Positions 42,781 through 54,288 of a DNA stretch of 64,000 nucleotides are shown here, in pieces. The notes beneath the pieces were generated by a model. That model was given only the letters and a program-made list of their open reading frames with translations, did no database searches and was not told where the DNA came from. The first letter of the stretch is position 1; each line of letters opens with the position of its first letter. This stretch comes from Spodoptera frugiperda (Eukaryota > Arthropoda > Insecta > Lepidoptera > Noctuidae). Where the stretch lies: assembly GCF_023101765.2 (NCBI RefSeq), contig NC_064229.1:4840001-4904000 (forward strand), in the 5' to 3' direction. The position numbers and the translations under genes were made by a program.

Positions 42781-43950
42781 TTTTTTTTACATTTAATGGG
42801 TCGACGTTTGGCCGCTATCTCACCTGATGGTAAGTGATGATGCGGCCTACGGTGGAGCACGTCTGCCCATAAGCAACCTATTCACTCGGGCCTTGAAGAC
42901 ACCCAAGTTATACCCATCAAGAAACACAGACTCCGGCAAGGAGTTCCACTCCCTAGCAGTTCGCACAAGGAAGCTTGAAGCGAAGCGCTTCGTGCGAGTG
43001 GGTGGGATATCTACCATGAAGCGGTGACGCCTCGCCGATTGTCTTGTGGTTCGATGATGAAAAGGACTAGGGGGAATCAAGTTGTACAATTCCCCCGCTC
43101 ACTCTCCGAAATGTATCCGGTAAAAAACGGAAAGGCGACCTTGCGCCTGTGTTCAAGGCTTTGAAGCCGGGCCTCCACAAGCGCATCATCATTGATGAGC
43201 TTCTTGGCACGCTTTTCAATGTGTTCGAGCGCATCCAGCTGGTATTTGGCCGAGCCATCCCAAAGGTGAGAACAGTACTCCATACATGACCGAACCTGCG
43301 CTTGGTACAGGCTCAGCAGTTGTTTCGGTGTGAAGTACCGTCTCACCTTCGAGAGGACACATTTCGGAAAGTCGGAGCCAGCGGAAATTGACTCCGTTTG
43401 GCAGAGAATAGACACGCCTGGGTTTTGGTAGCGTTGAACCTGACCAAGTTGGCGTCACCCCAATCGGAGACCGCCTTCAAGGACGAGTTCAACCGTTCGA
43501 CAATGGATTCTCTTAGAGACCGGATCTGTGTTCCGCTAGTCCGCGCATCGGACACATACCTTTCAACAACTGTGCTGTCATCTGATACCCAAAGATACCG
43601 GGCTTAAGCAGGTCGTTGATGTGCAGCAAAAAGAGCGTTGCTGAAAGTACTGACCCCTGAGGCGTTGATGCCAAATTGGTCAGACGAGCAGCCATCAATG
43701 ACTACTCGAATTGACCGATCCCTCAGGAAATCTGCAATCCATCTGCACAGATCAGCGGGAAGTCCATATGCAGGAAGCTTGCCGATAAGGCTGTCGTGCC
43801 AAACCCTGTCAAAGGCCTTCGATATATCGAGTGAGACCGCTATTGCCTCCCCGTGCTTCTCGATGGCCTCGCTCCAAATGTGGGTGGCATACGCAAGAAG
43901 GTCCCCAGTGGTCGGCACGACTACCTTTTTTGGGCACAGGCTACACGATG
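42781..43950 (-). mobile_element. CR1/Jockey-like LINE fragment in unit B (copy 4)
   Basis: Duplicate of copy 3 with the same truncations. One extra T in a homopolymer near 43931 distinguishes it from unit A. Confidence 0.78.
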
Positions 43951-44460
43951 GCCAGCGGTTCTACAGAACAACAAGTGTGGGAGAGCCATGCTTCGGCACG
44001 AATGGGCCGGCTCGACCGGAGTGATACCACGGCCTCACAGAAAACCGAGGTGAAACAACGCTTGCGTTGTGTTTCATTGTGTGAGTGAGGTTACCGGAGG
44101 CACAATTCCCAATCTTCCCAATCCCCGATTCCCCAACAACCCTTAAATTCCTAACCCCCAAGAAGCCGACAACGCACTTGTAACGCCTCTGGTGTTTCAA
44201 GTGTCCATGGACGGCAGCGATTGCTTACCATCATAAAAAAAAAACTGAAAAAAATAGTTTTTTTTTACGAATCTTTCCAGGTTAAAAAGTATCCCATTTC
44301 AAGGCCCGGATAATAAGGTATAATTATACCAAGTTTTATCAACAGAACAGACAGACAAAAAAAAATCATATATTAGGGGTTTGGTATCGATCCAGTAACA
44401 CTCCCTGCTACTTATTTTTTCAATATTTTCAATGTACAGAATTGACTATAGTTGGACTAT
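43951..44460. repeat. Retroposon 3'-end repeat and short repeat, unit B copy
   Basis: Same content as 36331-36840, with small substitutions (aatcttccc for aatcatccc, aagaagccg for aaaaggccg). Confidence 0.5.
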
Positions 44461-45212
44461 AGTTTTATCTTTGGGTACATTTACAGTTACAATTTCCCAT
44501 GCATTATTATCATCAAAACTTTGTAATTCATCACTGCATCTGACCATTGTTGTTTTTCAGGCCCTTTGAGAGCTTTCTCAAGTGAAAGTTCATCAGTATC
44601 AACTACACTACCACTACTACCAGCATTAGAAAAACCATACCTGTCCGGTTGCTTTCTCTGTCTACGGGAATATTGTCTATTAACAGATACATAAGTCATA
44701 AGGTAGATAAGTCTTATCGTCATCACTAATTTCATTGTTAGAGCTATCTCCCCCACTGCATCCTCATACACCTCAGTAGAATCTGCTGGTTTTCCTCAAT
44801 CACAACAACACTTTCTGCTGCTCGTGGTTTTTCTATTATTACAACATCACGGCTGGTTGTACTTACTTCCATTGTTTTTGGAATGTATACTCGATAACCT
44901 TTCACATCACTTGGATAACCGACTAAGATGCCTCTCTCAGCCTTTTTGCTCCATTTCAGAATCTCTTTTTTTGGGCACATGTTGATACATGTCTTTTGTG
45001 TAATTCACTCCCTTAATATGAAGTAATGGTTTACTTCACTCCCTTAATATGAAGTAATGATTTACTTCACTCCCAAAAATTCTGAGATGGCTGATGTCTG
45101 ACTTTTCACCTGTCCACATCTCGAAAGGCGTCTTTCCGTTGAGAGCTGACCCTTTTTTTTTTTTGAGGGGGGAAAATCTGAGCTGACGCTACAGTTCTAT
45201 TTACCTTTGCAA
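44461..45212 (-). mobile_element. Ty1/copia fragment, unit B copy
   Basis: Duplicate of 36840-37590: GKTPFEMWTGEKSDIS, the LVGYPSDVKGYR box and the RKQPDRYGF linker, with the same 31-bp tandem duplication and the same T-rich insertion flanked by GAGCTGAC. Confidence 0.8.
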
Positions 45213-45912
45213 AATTTATCGTCAGCGGAAAGGCGGATGTTGTCGCATGCATGAAAAAAACGTAACAGCTCTTCAAAACGATTACGAGTCATGCATGATG
45301 CAACTCCTGGGTGGATGAGTGTCAATACTTTGATCCCAGTATAATGGATAGCGTGAAATACTATTATAGCCTGAAAGCGAAATTCCTATAAAGTGTTTTA
45401 TTTCTTCAACAGTCGCTCGGAAATTGACTTGTCCTTTTGCAATTGCATTTTGTTCAGTGCTAAACCGCACTTCGTCAAAAAACATCTCAAAAAACTATTG
45501 GTTTATCTTTATCTAATACAAAATCAGGTGTTTTCCAGGTTTGTTGTTTTCCAGGTTTTGCAGTGACGTCTGTCTGTCTCCATTTTCTCTTGATAATAGT
45601 CTTAGATTTTTTGCAGGTGGTTTATTTGACTGTTATGTAGACGGCTGTTCCGTCTGTTCATCTTGGTTAACACATAGGATTCCATCGACAGTTGCCAGGA
45701 CTCCATCTGCTGAAGGTGTTTTGCAACTCACCTCAGCTTCAGCTAATAGTTGTCGACGCGAAAGATTACTAATATCACCTGCTTCTTCGCTTCCGCTGTC
45801 TTCGTCACTCAAATCATCGTTATCAGGTGGTGTTATGAAAATATCGGCAGACAGAATATTGTGATCATCTTCTAACGCCAATATTATTTCGTGGACATTC
45901 AACCTGTAAATG
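45213..45912 (-). mobile_element. piggyBac-type transposase fragment, unit B copy
   Basis: Duplicate of 37591-38290, with the same acidic N-terminus, frame breaks and loss of the catalytic half. Confidence 0.8.
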
Positions 45913-47274
45913 AAAAAATATACATAGGACGATAAAATAGCTCTAAGTATAATTTGTTAACGCTGAAAGTACAAGGTACTATAGAAAGAATTACAGTGCC
46001 TCCTATTCCCAGCGCACCCTAAATGGGGCGTTGTAAAAAACTTAATAAAATGTACCCTTATCAATAAATAATCTTCAAATTTATATTGCAGACTAAAAAA
46101 GTACATACAACTATTTATAAAAAACAACAAGCCTACATATTAGCATTAATTAATAAAACACAATAATCACTTCTAATAACTTTTAGGTTAAAATGACATA
46201 TGTCAAGAAAACAAACAAAATATAATCACTACCCACATCTGTTAAATATTGTGTGATTTAAAACAAAAAGCAAGTGCACCTTAAGTGGGGCATTGGGAAG
46301 ATATGGGTTAAAATAAAACTAAAAGAAAGTATTTTCTTAATTGAAAGTTATGATTTACTTGAATATCAGTTAGCATTAACAATTATTTGAGTAACGACTG
46401 TTTAAGAAAATTTAAAACATCAATATAACATTGAAAATAAATATATCGATTAAAGAACACCCTCACGCTCGCCACTTGGACATCCCTTTTTGGTTACTTC
46501 GTGAATCTTCGTGCTTATTCGGCAATACTCGGTACTCGGTTATATGTCTCTGTCACACATTAGCATCGGCGTTGTGTTAGTGTCGCTATCTCTGTCTTGA
46601 GTGTTGTTAAATTACTGTTGTTAATTGTTATTGTTAAGTTTTCAAGTATTTTGTTAGTTTTTGTTTAGTGTTTAAGTTTGTTTAGTTTAATATTTGGTTT
46701 ATTTGTACTTCGTCACTGAATAGGGAATTTTTATTAGTACATTAGGTTTATAAAAAACTAGCTTCTGCCCGCGACTTCGTCTGCGGAAAAAATCTTGTTT
46801 TAACATAAGATTACACTCGGCGCTATTGTAGCTTCCTATTAGTAAAATAATTTTTGGAATCGGATCAGTAATTTCGAAGATTACCGAAATACTCTTGTCT
46901 GCTCAAGGTTAGTCCCCTAGTCGCCTTTTACGGCACCTTCGGGTTGAAATGGTATGATGATGTCATTAAATAAATAATTTATGTCACATATCAATCAATT
47001 ATAATCTGTTTCAATTACGTCAAATACGTACCAACGAACGAACGAACGTATGTTCAAGTTCAGTACCTATTTAATTTAATGCTTCTATATCTATACATTT
47101 AATAAATATGTAGAAGGATCAATTCTGTACATTGAAAATATTGAAAAAATAAATAGAAGGGGGTGTTACTGGATCGACACCAAACCCAAATATGTGATTA
47201 AAAAATTTTTTGTCCTAGCGGGTTTACCGGGGCTCCGGCTCGACAAGCAGGAGAAGGAACGGGGTAATTTTTAG
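45913..47274. repeat. Repeat-rich end of unit B
   Basis: Duplicate of 38291-39652. Single differences include cacacattag for cacacgttag and a TA insertion near 46989. No gene. Confidence 0.55.
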
Positions 47275-47944
47275 GGTTCCGTAGCCAAATGGCAAAAAAC
47301 GGAACCCTTATAGATTCGTCATGTCTGTCTGTCCGTCCGTCCGTCCGTCCGTCCGTCCGTCCGTCCGTCCGTATGTCACAGCCGTTTATTTCCCAAACTG
47401 TTGAGCCTACATAGTTGAAACTTTGTAGGATGGTGTATTTTGATAACCGCTATTCGAATTTTGAATAAAAAAATTAAAAATTAAAGGGGGTCGCTCCATA
47501 CATGGAACTGATTAAAAAAAAAATTTTTTTCAGCTAACATATCCATGATGGGTGTCTATGGATAGGTCTTTAAAAAAGACATTAAGGTTCCTAAAACCAA
47601 AACCTTTTCGTCAAAATCAATCGTTTGAAAGTTAGATGCTTCCAAAGTGGAAAAATGAGTGTCCCCCCCCCCCTCTAACTTTTAAAATAAGAGAGTGAGA
47701 AAACTGAAAAAAATATATGCTGTAGATTTCAATAGGAACTAACAACGAAAATTGGTTTGAACGAGATATCATTATTAGTTTTTAAGAAATAAAACATTTT
47801 CAAAAACCGCAAATATAACTTTGTCGTTCATACAAACACTATGTAAAACTAAGTTATTTTACAACTTTTATATTATGTCATCTACTTGCTGCTACGGAAC
47901 CCTTCATGGGCGAGTCCGACTCGCACTTGGCCGGTTTTTATTAG
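47275..47944. mobile_element. 670-bp non-autonomous element inserted in unit B
   Basis: Starts ggttccgtagccaaatgg and ends cttggccggttttta. Unit A shows the uninterrupted target (aatttttagtcagtaag), and TTAG (or TTA) is duplicated on both sides here. The 5' part has a (CCGT)n microsatellite at about 47330-47373. It has no ORF. Related right ends occur at 52490-52541, and a related left end, inverted, at 8330-8400. Confidence 0.85.
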
Positions 47945-48727
47945 TCAGTAAGAGTCTGACACTCCCTCTCGCTTTGCCCTGGCGAGAGAAGTCATTGGAT
48001 GATTTTCCCCCCTGGAAAAAAAACACAAAAAAAACCCACTGCTAGTTTAAAAGTTGGTGTCACGAGTACTAAACAATATTATATCAAAACCTAAGTCCAT
48101 ACCTATGTATGTACAATGTAGGTGTAAGTTGTATCGGTAAGTTAAATTTTGTTACGGGGGTGAGGCGCCGACTTCTCAACTATCAATGGGGACACAGGTT
48201 TTGGTTTTCAGTTGACAAATATCGGTTTTATGTTTTACTTTAATATGTAGATTATGTAAATAGTTAAGGTCAAACGCAAAAGATTGTTAATTAGCCACAT
48301 CTACTTATTTAAACCTCATCTAAACTTTCTTTAAGCAGGTTTACCTAATAGCCTCAAAGAATACTATTCTGGATCCATGAGTAAGTTTATTTTTGAAAGA
48401 AACTTTGAACTCTTAGCCATTGAGGAGTTGTATTTTCCATTATCAGCTACTTGACATGAAATGTTGATCAGTAGACGTAAATGGTTGAATAGTTTTATGA
48501 AATTGTTAGTATAAACATAAAGAGCTTTTTATGTGTGCTTTTTTCTTATGAGGGGAGCTGTCGATTTCCCTGGAATCTCATCATCAAATGCTTACCAGGT
48601 GGCAACAGTACCAACTTGGAAGTATACCCTGCCGAGCACAAAAAAATCTCGTATCATATCTCTATCTGCATTTGACTAGTATAGTGTATCTTTGATAAAC
48701 TTTAAATAAATAATAATTTCTCTAATT

Positions 48728-49858
48728 CTAAGATAAATATTGCTTTATTTCTTTATAAATTAATAAAAACACAATAATAAGTAACGGCATATAAATATTG
48801 TTGACGACACTATCGTTGCAATACCTGCCCAGGCATGCGCAGGAGTGGTAGCGACCAAATAGTGAAATTCCCCGATGAAATGGGATCAAGGTTGCATGAG
48901 GAGACGTTCTACAAGTATTATTATGTTCGAATCTCTGAGCTGAGAAGTCCATTCGAATCCCTCTACTTTCCATCAAGCCACCTATATACATAGGCCAATG
49001 ACCTCGGCAAGCACGCATAGTAAACACCTCACCGACATCCGACCACCTCTTCATACACCCATGAGCAAATATACCCAATCGGTGTATAGTTAGACCATTA
49101 GAAGGACCATATTCATACTTGTTGTGCCATTTATATTTTTTATACTTCCAAAATCTGTCTCCTTTGTAGTTTCTTTCATTTCGATAACGATAGTGGTAGT
49201 AACAGACAGTTCGAAAATACCTCTTTGTTGTTCTATATTTCCAATCATTTGAATGGAACGCTGTATGACACAAATTGTGTCTAGGTAGATTGTAGAACCC
49301 GAAGTAACAAGTGTAACAGTTAGTCATTCTCCAAGATTCATCCCAAGCTTTTTCCGCATGAGATCTAATCATACCAAAGACATAAGTACCCCCTCCAAAG
49401 ATTCCCTCCCTCCTGGTATCATTAAGACGTTCTTGTTTGTGTCTACCAGACCTTTTTTTAATGTACTCTTTGTGGAAGCGTTCTTCCGGTTCCACAACAA
49501 GTGATGGATCTACAAACTCAGTAGTGCGCCCATCGTCGAAGTCGCTTAAAGGTCTCGTGATGTCATCGTCATCGTTTTCGACCACCATATTAATGTCTTG
49601 CTGTTCGTCATTTTCATATTCATCATTAATTCTTTTCATTACATAAGGCAACTGTTGCCGGCGAAGTTGTACCTTTCTCTGTGCTCTTAGGATATGCTCT
49701 AAGTCCGGTCTTTGTTCAATAATTGCTTCCAATGTGTCGTCATCTATGTTATCGGGTAAAAAGACTGGTACAGGACCATTCAGCGATGAAAGATGACAAC
49801 TTTTAAAAGTAAATATAAAAAATAAAATTGTAGAATACATAAAAAACCAATAATCCAT
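48728..49858 (-). CDS. Ly6/uPAR-like secreted, probably GPI-anchored protein, paralog 6 (376 aa)
   Basis: An intronless frame, closest to paralogs 4 and 5 but with a single start ATG and many residue differences. The signal peptide ends near 21. The linker has VFLPDNIDDDTLEAI, EQRPDLEHILRAQRK and the acidic core at 94-111. RHKQERLNDTRR carries a sequon. A shorter segment follows (EGIFGGGTYVFGM in place of the EVGDRESSWF region). Ten cysteines lie at 181, 184, 197, 219, 268, 284, 316, 340, 342 and 347. The last sequon is CNDS and not CNNS. The tail is four residues longer than in paralogs 4/5 (ends IKQYLS) because the codon that is TAA there is CAA here. This form resembles paralog 1 (IKPYLF), so it is probably ancestral. 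Confidence 0.85.
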   Translation of the reverse strand: MDYWFFMYSTILFFIFTFKSCHLSSLNGPVPVFLPDNIDDDTLEAIIEQRPDLEHILRAQRKVQLRRQQLPYVMKRINDEYENDEQQDINMVVENDDDDITRPLSDFDDGRTTEFVDPSLVVEPEERFHKEYIKKRSGRHKQERLNDTRREGIFGGGTYVFGMIRSHAEKAWDESWRMTNCYTCYFGFYNLPRHNLCHTAFHSNDWKYRTTKRYFRTVCYYHYRYRNERNYKGDRFWKYKKYKWHNKYEYGPSNGLTIHRLGIFAHGCMKRWSDVGEVFTMRACRGHWPMYIGGLMESRGIRMDFSAQRFEHNNTCRTSPHATLIPFHRGISLFGRYHSCACLGRYCNDSVVNNIYMPLLIIVFLLIYKEIKQYLS

Positions 49859-49987
49859 ATTTTTTTTAAATTGTCAACGATTGACAGACCATTAGACCAT
49901 TGACAGACGGACACTTATAATAATAATGAAAGGTTGAGGTTCCATACCACAAGTATGTGCCCAACCCAGTTCTTGAAAATGGCCATA
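49859..49987. promoter_or_regulatory. 5' flank of paralog 6, cut by an insertion
   Basis: The first about 130 bp match the flanks of paralogs 4 and 5. Then an 864-bp element separates it from the rest of the conserved flank at 50852. Confidence 0.35.
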
Positions 49988-50851
49988 TCTAGACACACGG
50001 CAGTGTGTCCGCCAAGTTCGAGCAAAAAACCGACACACCGGCCGTGGGTTATATTACACGAACCATTTCGGGCCAAGTTCGACCCACCTATAACTCAAAA
50101 TCTATTTTATCTACGCATATGAAATTTTAGTATCTGTCGAGATCTACTTACTTATCTAAAATACAAAATTTCATTAATGTACCTATTGTAGGTCTTGAGA
50201 TATTGACGTCAGAAAATCGCTATTTTTACTATACACTCACTGACTGACTCACTCACTCATCAAAAACCTAGACCACTTCCAATGGTCGTATTGACTTGAA
50301 ATTTGGCATGGAGGTAGGTCTTTAGGTCAAGGTAAAGGAAAAAATCTGAAAATGGCCAAGTGTGAGTCGGTTTTAAAATAATGAAGGTGTAAATTCATAC
50401 CCCTAAGGAACTAAAACAAAAAATTTATCTATATCTTCCAATGGTCGTACCGACCTAAAATTCGTTACGAAGGTTTGTATTTAGTCAAAGTAAACAAATA
50501 AGAAAAAAGAAAATAAACCTTACAAAAATAAATGAAATCCCACCCAAAACATAAATGTGAAAGGCTGCCAAGTTCGATAATATTGGAATGCTTCGCCTAT
50601 AAAAGAAGTGAGATCTAAATAAGTACCAAGTTCCATACACAGACCTCAGTTAAAAATGATATAACTTGGCAAGTTTTAATAGAACTCCGTTTAGTAAGTT
50701 TATAACGTGAAAACTTGCCAACTTGTTATATCATTTTTAACTGAGGTCTGTGTATGGAACTTGGTACTTATTTAGATCTCACTTCTTTTATAGGCGAAGC
50801 ATTCCAATATTATCGAACTTGGCAGCCTTTCACATTTATGTTTTGGGTGGG
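49988..50851. mobile_element. 864-bp insertion with a long palindrome, unique to unit C
   Basis: The uninterrupted target is seen in units A and B (ggccatatcacgttgtact). The right part, 50539-50851, is a foldback of 313 bp: arms of about 135-140 bp running inward from cccacccaaaacataaatgt and its complement, with a short loop near 50680-50705. The left part includes aagttcgacccacctataac and several gact repeats. There is no ORF. The class is uncertain; the ends allow but do not prove a Helitron-like insertion. Confidence 0.8.
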
Positions 50852-50916
50852 TCACGTTGTACTGGGATCGATCTATCATCACTGACAGGACTATTGTAGC
50901 CAATAAACCTGAGATA

Positions 50917-51103
50917 GCGCGCCGCTCGATGATTATTGATGTCGCCATCCCCATGACGAGAACCTCGTGAAAGCTGAGAAAGATAAACAAATAAAAATAT
51001 ATCTTCACTTGGCTCAGGTTATCGACATGTGGAATATAAATTCGTGTGTGATTGTGCCGATAGTCGTGTCGGCCAATCCCCAACAACCTCGTCAATCACC
51101 TTA
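50917..51103. other. 187-bp segment present in unit C but missing from A and B
   Basis: It lies between gagata and ggaggctgg, which are adjacent in units A and B. With only TA shared at the borders and no target duplication, a deletion in the A/B ancestor is as likely as an insertion here. Confidence 0.7.
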
Positions 51104-51199
51104 GGAGGCTGGGGTTGGGCGGATAGATCAAGAGCCTGATGCCCTGATGGCAATAAAATATATGCCTTCTGCAGTGCTCCTCGAAATACTATATATTAT

Positions 51200-52140
51200 T
51201 ATATTTTATTTACTAGCTTCCGCCCGCGACTCCGTCCGCGCGGTTGTTGGTCTTCGCGTGGATGTTTTATTTCTCCATTTTGAGTAACTCTGACAATGAC
51301 ATCTTATAAATATCTATTGGACCCAAATACGGTGAGGCACATAATAATTAAGGAGATCCCTCTATAGAGCTACTGCTGTTGAGCAGAATAAAACTGAAAA
51401 ATAAAGATTTTTTTCTACGTATTTTTCCAGGATAAAAAGTAACCTATTTTATGCCCAGGATAATAAGATATAATTATACCAAGTTTCATCGAAATCGAAC
51501 CGTTAGTTTTCACGTAATGCCTGAACATATATAGACAGACAGACAAAAAAAAATCACATATTTGGGCTTGGTATCGATCCAGTAACACCCCCTGCTATTT
51601 ATTTTTTCTATATTTTCAATGAACAGAATTGACCCTTCTACAGATTTATTATAATATGATGAATGAATGAGAGTGTTATAAACGTAAGAGTAGACAAATA
51701 TAATCAGAAAGCTCCGAACTGCTAAGCATTTGGGAGTTATACGTGGTATTGTAAGTCAACGATAAGAGATAGACATTTGCTGTCGTTGAATATTTTTTAA
51801 ACCATTTTAAGGAGAACATTTCTGTCATACATTATTTCTGTGTAGCTTTAACCATTAAGGCTGCACACGCGACGGAAGCTTAAAAAATTGAGTAAGTTCT
51901 CCTGTTTTCCCAACATTTCCCTTCACTGTTCTGCTCCTATTGATCGTAGCGTGATGAAAAGTATCCTATTTTATGCCCAGGATAATAAGGTATAATTATA
52001 CCAAGTTTCATCGAAATCGAACCGTTAGTTTTCACGTGATGCCTGAACATACAGACAGACAGACAGACAGACAGACAAAAATTTTTTTAATCACATATTT
52101 GGGTTTGGTATCGATCCAGTAACACCCCCTGCTATTTGAC
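51200..52140 (-). repeat. Dispersed repeats (minus-oriented copies of the 27197 family)
   Basis: 51212-51655 is the fullest minus-strand copy, beginning ctagcttccgcccgcgactc. 51656-51950 matches the flank seen near 26880-27190 in inverted order. 51955-52140 is a second partial copy with a (gaca)n tract at 52053-52076. Two neighbouring repeats of one family in the same orientation suggest a nested or tandem event. Confidence 0.55.
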
Positions 52141-52541
52141 CTATCCGTGATGTCAATAGACTTTAGATAGGACTTTAAAAAGACATTAGGGTTCCTAAAA
52201 ACATTTTTCGTAAAAATCAATTGTTTGAAAGATAGACGCTTCCAAAGTGGAAAAATGAGTGTCCCCCCCTCTAACTTTTAAAATGAGAGAGTGAGAAAAC
52301 TAAGAAAAACCTATATACTGTAGATTTCATTGGAAACTTTCAACGAAAATTGGTTTTAACGAGATATTATTATTAGTTTTTAAGAAATTAAAACAATAAA
52401 ACATAATTATTACAAAAACGCAAATATAACTTTGTTGTTCATACAAACACTATGTAAAACCAAGTTATTTTATATTATGTCATCCACTTGCTGCTACGGA
52501 ACCCTTCATGGGCGAGTCCGACTCGCACTTGGCCGGTTTTT
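52141..52541 (+). mobile_element. Fragment of the element type found at 47275-47944
   Basis: Shares acgcttccaaagtggaaaaa, tctaacttttaaaatgagag and the right end gagtccgactcgcacttggc. Its left half is missing. Confidence 0.65.
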
Positions 52542-52589
52542 AGGGTTCCGTATTTATTTCTCCCGACCAAAGGCCTAAATCCCGAAAAA

Positions 52590-53048
52590 TCGGTAATTGA
52601 TCCCTATAACAGGAAGCATCGAGGCAACCCTAGTTGTAAGGCCCATTTATACCGAGCTTTTACGTTGTTGTCGGAGAGCCATGGCTTCTTCCTGGCTTTA
52701 CAGCCTTTCAGACCAGCTTCCTGAAGTCTTCTACGAGTAGTTCGAGCAGAAATTGATTTCTTATTTTGTTCTGACAACTCAACAGCGAGCTCAGAAGATC
52801 TTTTCTTCCTATTTTTAAACGACTCTCCCGGTAACTGACGATCCTGACGGTCTGTGGTGATGCGTTTGCGCCCGATTCTCGGTCTAATTTGATGTTATCT
52901 GGTAGCAGAAAATCGCTAAATACAAATTGCACGGATTGGCGCGAACATTTCCCGCTTTTGAAAATCTCTACTTGTGAATTCCCTTGCTCATGCAGAAGCT
53001 ATATCTCCATTATTTTTTCTAAAGAAAGCTCGTTTTGTTTTGGCATAT
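52590..53048 (-). pseudogene. Tc1/mariner-like transposase, N-terminal fragment
   Basis: The minus strand starts MPKQNELSLEKIMEI near 53048 and, through several frame changes, gives segments resembling the paired helix-turn-helix DNA-binding region of Tc1-like transposases. The clearest is near 52640-52760: RRLQEAGLKGCKARKKPWLS then NNVKARYKWAL. The catalytic DDE part is absent. Stops and frameshifts show that it is dead. Confidence 0.6.
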
Positions 53049-53397
53049 CGCAACGATAACACCTAAAACTTTGAAATAAAATACCAAAGGTGCGCTGGAT
53101 CACTGGATGTTGTCAAAACGAGCGATGGTAGCGAACTCATAAATAAATACAAACATTCTAAAAGACACATTTTATTACAATCAGGCGTTTTATTCCTAGC
53201 TGCGGCATAAATCATCGTTTTTAAATCTTTGTAGATAGCCGACAAATATAAATAGTTACTGTTGAAACAATAGATTTGGTTTTCTCCCATACTTACCGTG
53301 ATCGAGCGAAATTTGTAATGTGTTTTTAGGTGCTGGTGTCTAATGATAGATGGTATTCACTTATTCATATATCACAACAGAGATGTTACAGTTACGA
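53049..53397. other. Intergenic DNA, no gene seen
   Basis: Short ORFs only, with no recognised motif. Confidence 0.35.
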
Positions 53398-54288
53398 TTA
53401 ACCTTTTGAACGCCACGGACGTTTATAGACGTCTAACGAAATCGTGCCAAACACGCCACCGACGTCTATAGACGTCAAGAAAACGACATTTTTTAAATAC
53501 AAAATAAATATACTAAATTAAGTTTTCTGTGTTTCTTTTTCCTATTATTTCAAACTACTCTAGTGAAATATTGTAAATTGACACAAAGATATATTCATTA
53601 TTTGAATTCACAAGAAAAAACAATCGTCAAATATTGCTAATCGAAATCCGTAAAATTGTGTATTTCCCCACGCCACAGACGTCAAGACACGTCAGCTAGT
53701 GATGGGTAGGTAAGGTAACTTATATTCCAAATTTATGTATAATATTTAAAAAAATGTGGAAAAGAACTTATAATTGATATCCTTAAATCGATAGTTTACT
53801 GTCCACTCTCGCGCATCCCTATGTAAGAGCTCATAGACAGTTACCTGTACGCCACAGACGGGAATGGACGTCAAGCGGTGACGTCATTAGCGCTACGGGA
53901 GTCTGCTAGTGCTTTACTACATTTATTATTATGGGGTCTACCTTTATTAGTAGAATTTTTTTGGTCATAATTTTATTTTGCATAACAACGCATGGCAGAA
54001 TCTTCATTTCGCAGAAAATCATTTGGTATACCATCATTTGTAATACATTAAAACCGCATAATTTTGTAAGTCAGAATCATCTTTAGGCATAAATTGATAC
54101 GCATAATAATTGAAAGGTAGATCCATCAGAATGCAGAATGTTCACTTTCAGAATCGTCTTTTGGTATAAATTTCATAACCATAATAATTAAAAAGTAGAA
54201 CCATTATATCTCAGAATGTTCACAGTTATAATCGTCTTTTGGCATACTTTTCATATCCATAATAATTGAAAGACTCATCTATCACGCA

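Larger units (their letters stand above)
39743..48034. repeat. Segmental duplication unit B (about 7.62 kb plus a 670-bp insertion)
   Basis: Direct tandem repeat of unit A, offset 7,619 bp. The Ly6-like coding sequence is identical. The only large difference is the element inserted at 47275-47944. It ends with the same A-tailed repeat as unit A and is followed by unit C. Confidence 0.9.
48035..51190. repeat. Segmental duplication unit C, partial and diverged
   Basis: Homologous to the first 2.1 kb or so of units A and B, but with many substitutions, a small deletion after 'gacacaggt' (about 48199), an insertion at 49988-50851 and an additional 187-bp segment at 50917-51103. Similarity to A and B ends near 'gtgctcctcgaaat' at about 51188. 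The LINE, copia and piggyBac parts are absent. Confidence 0.85.
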
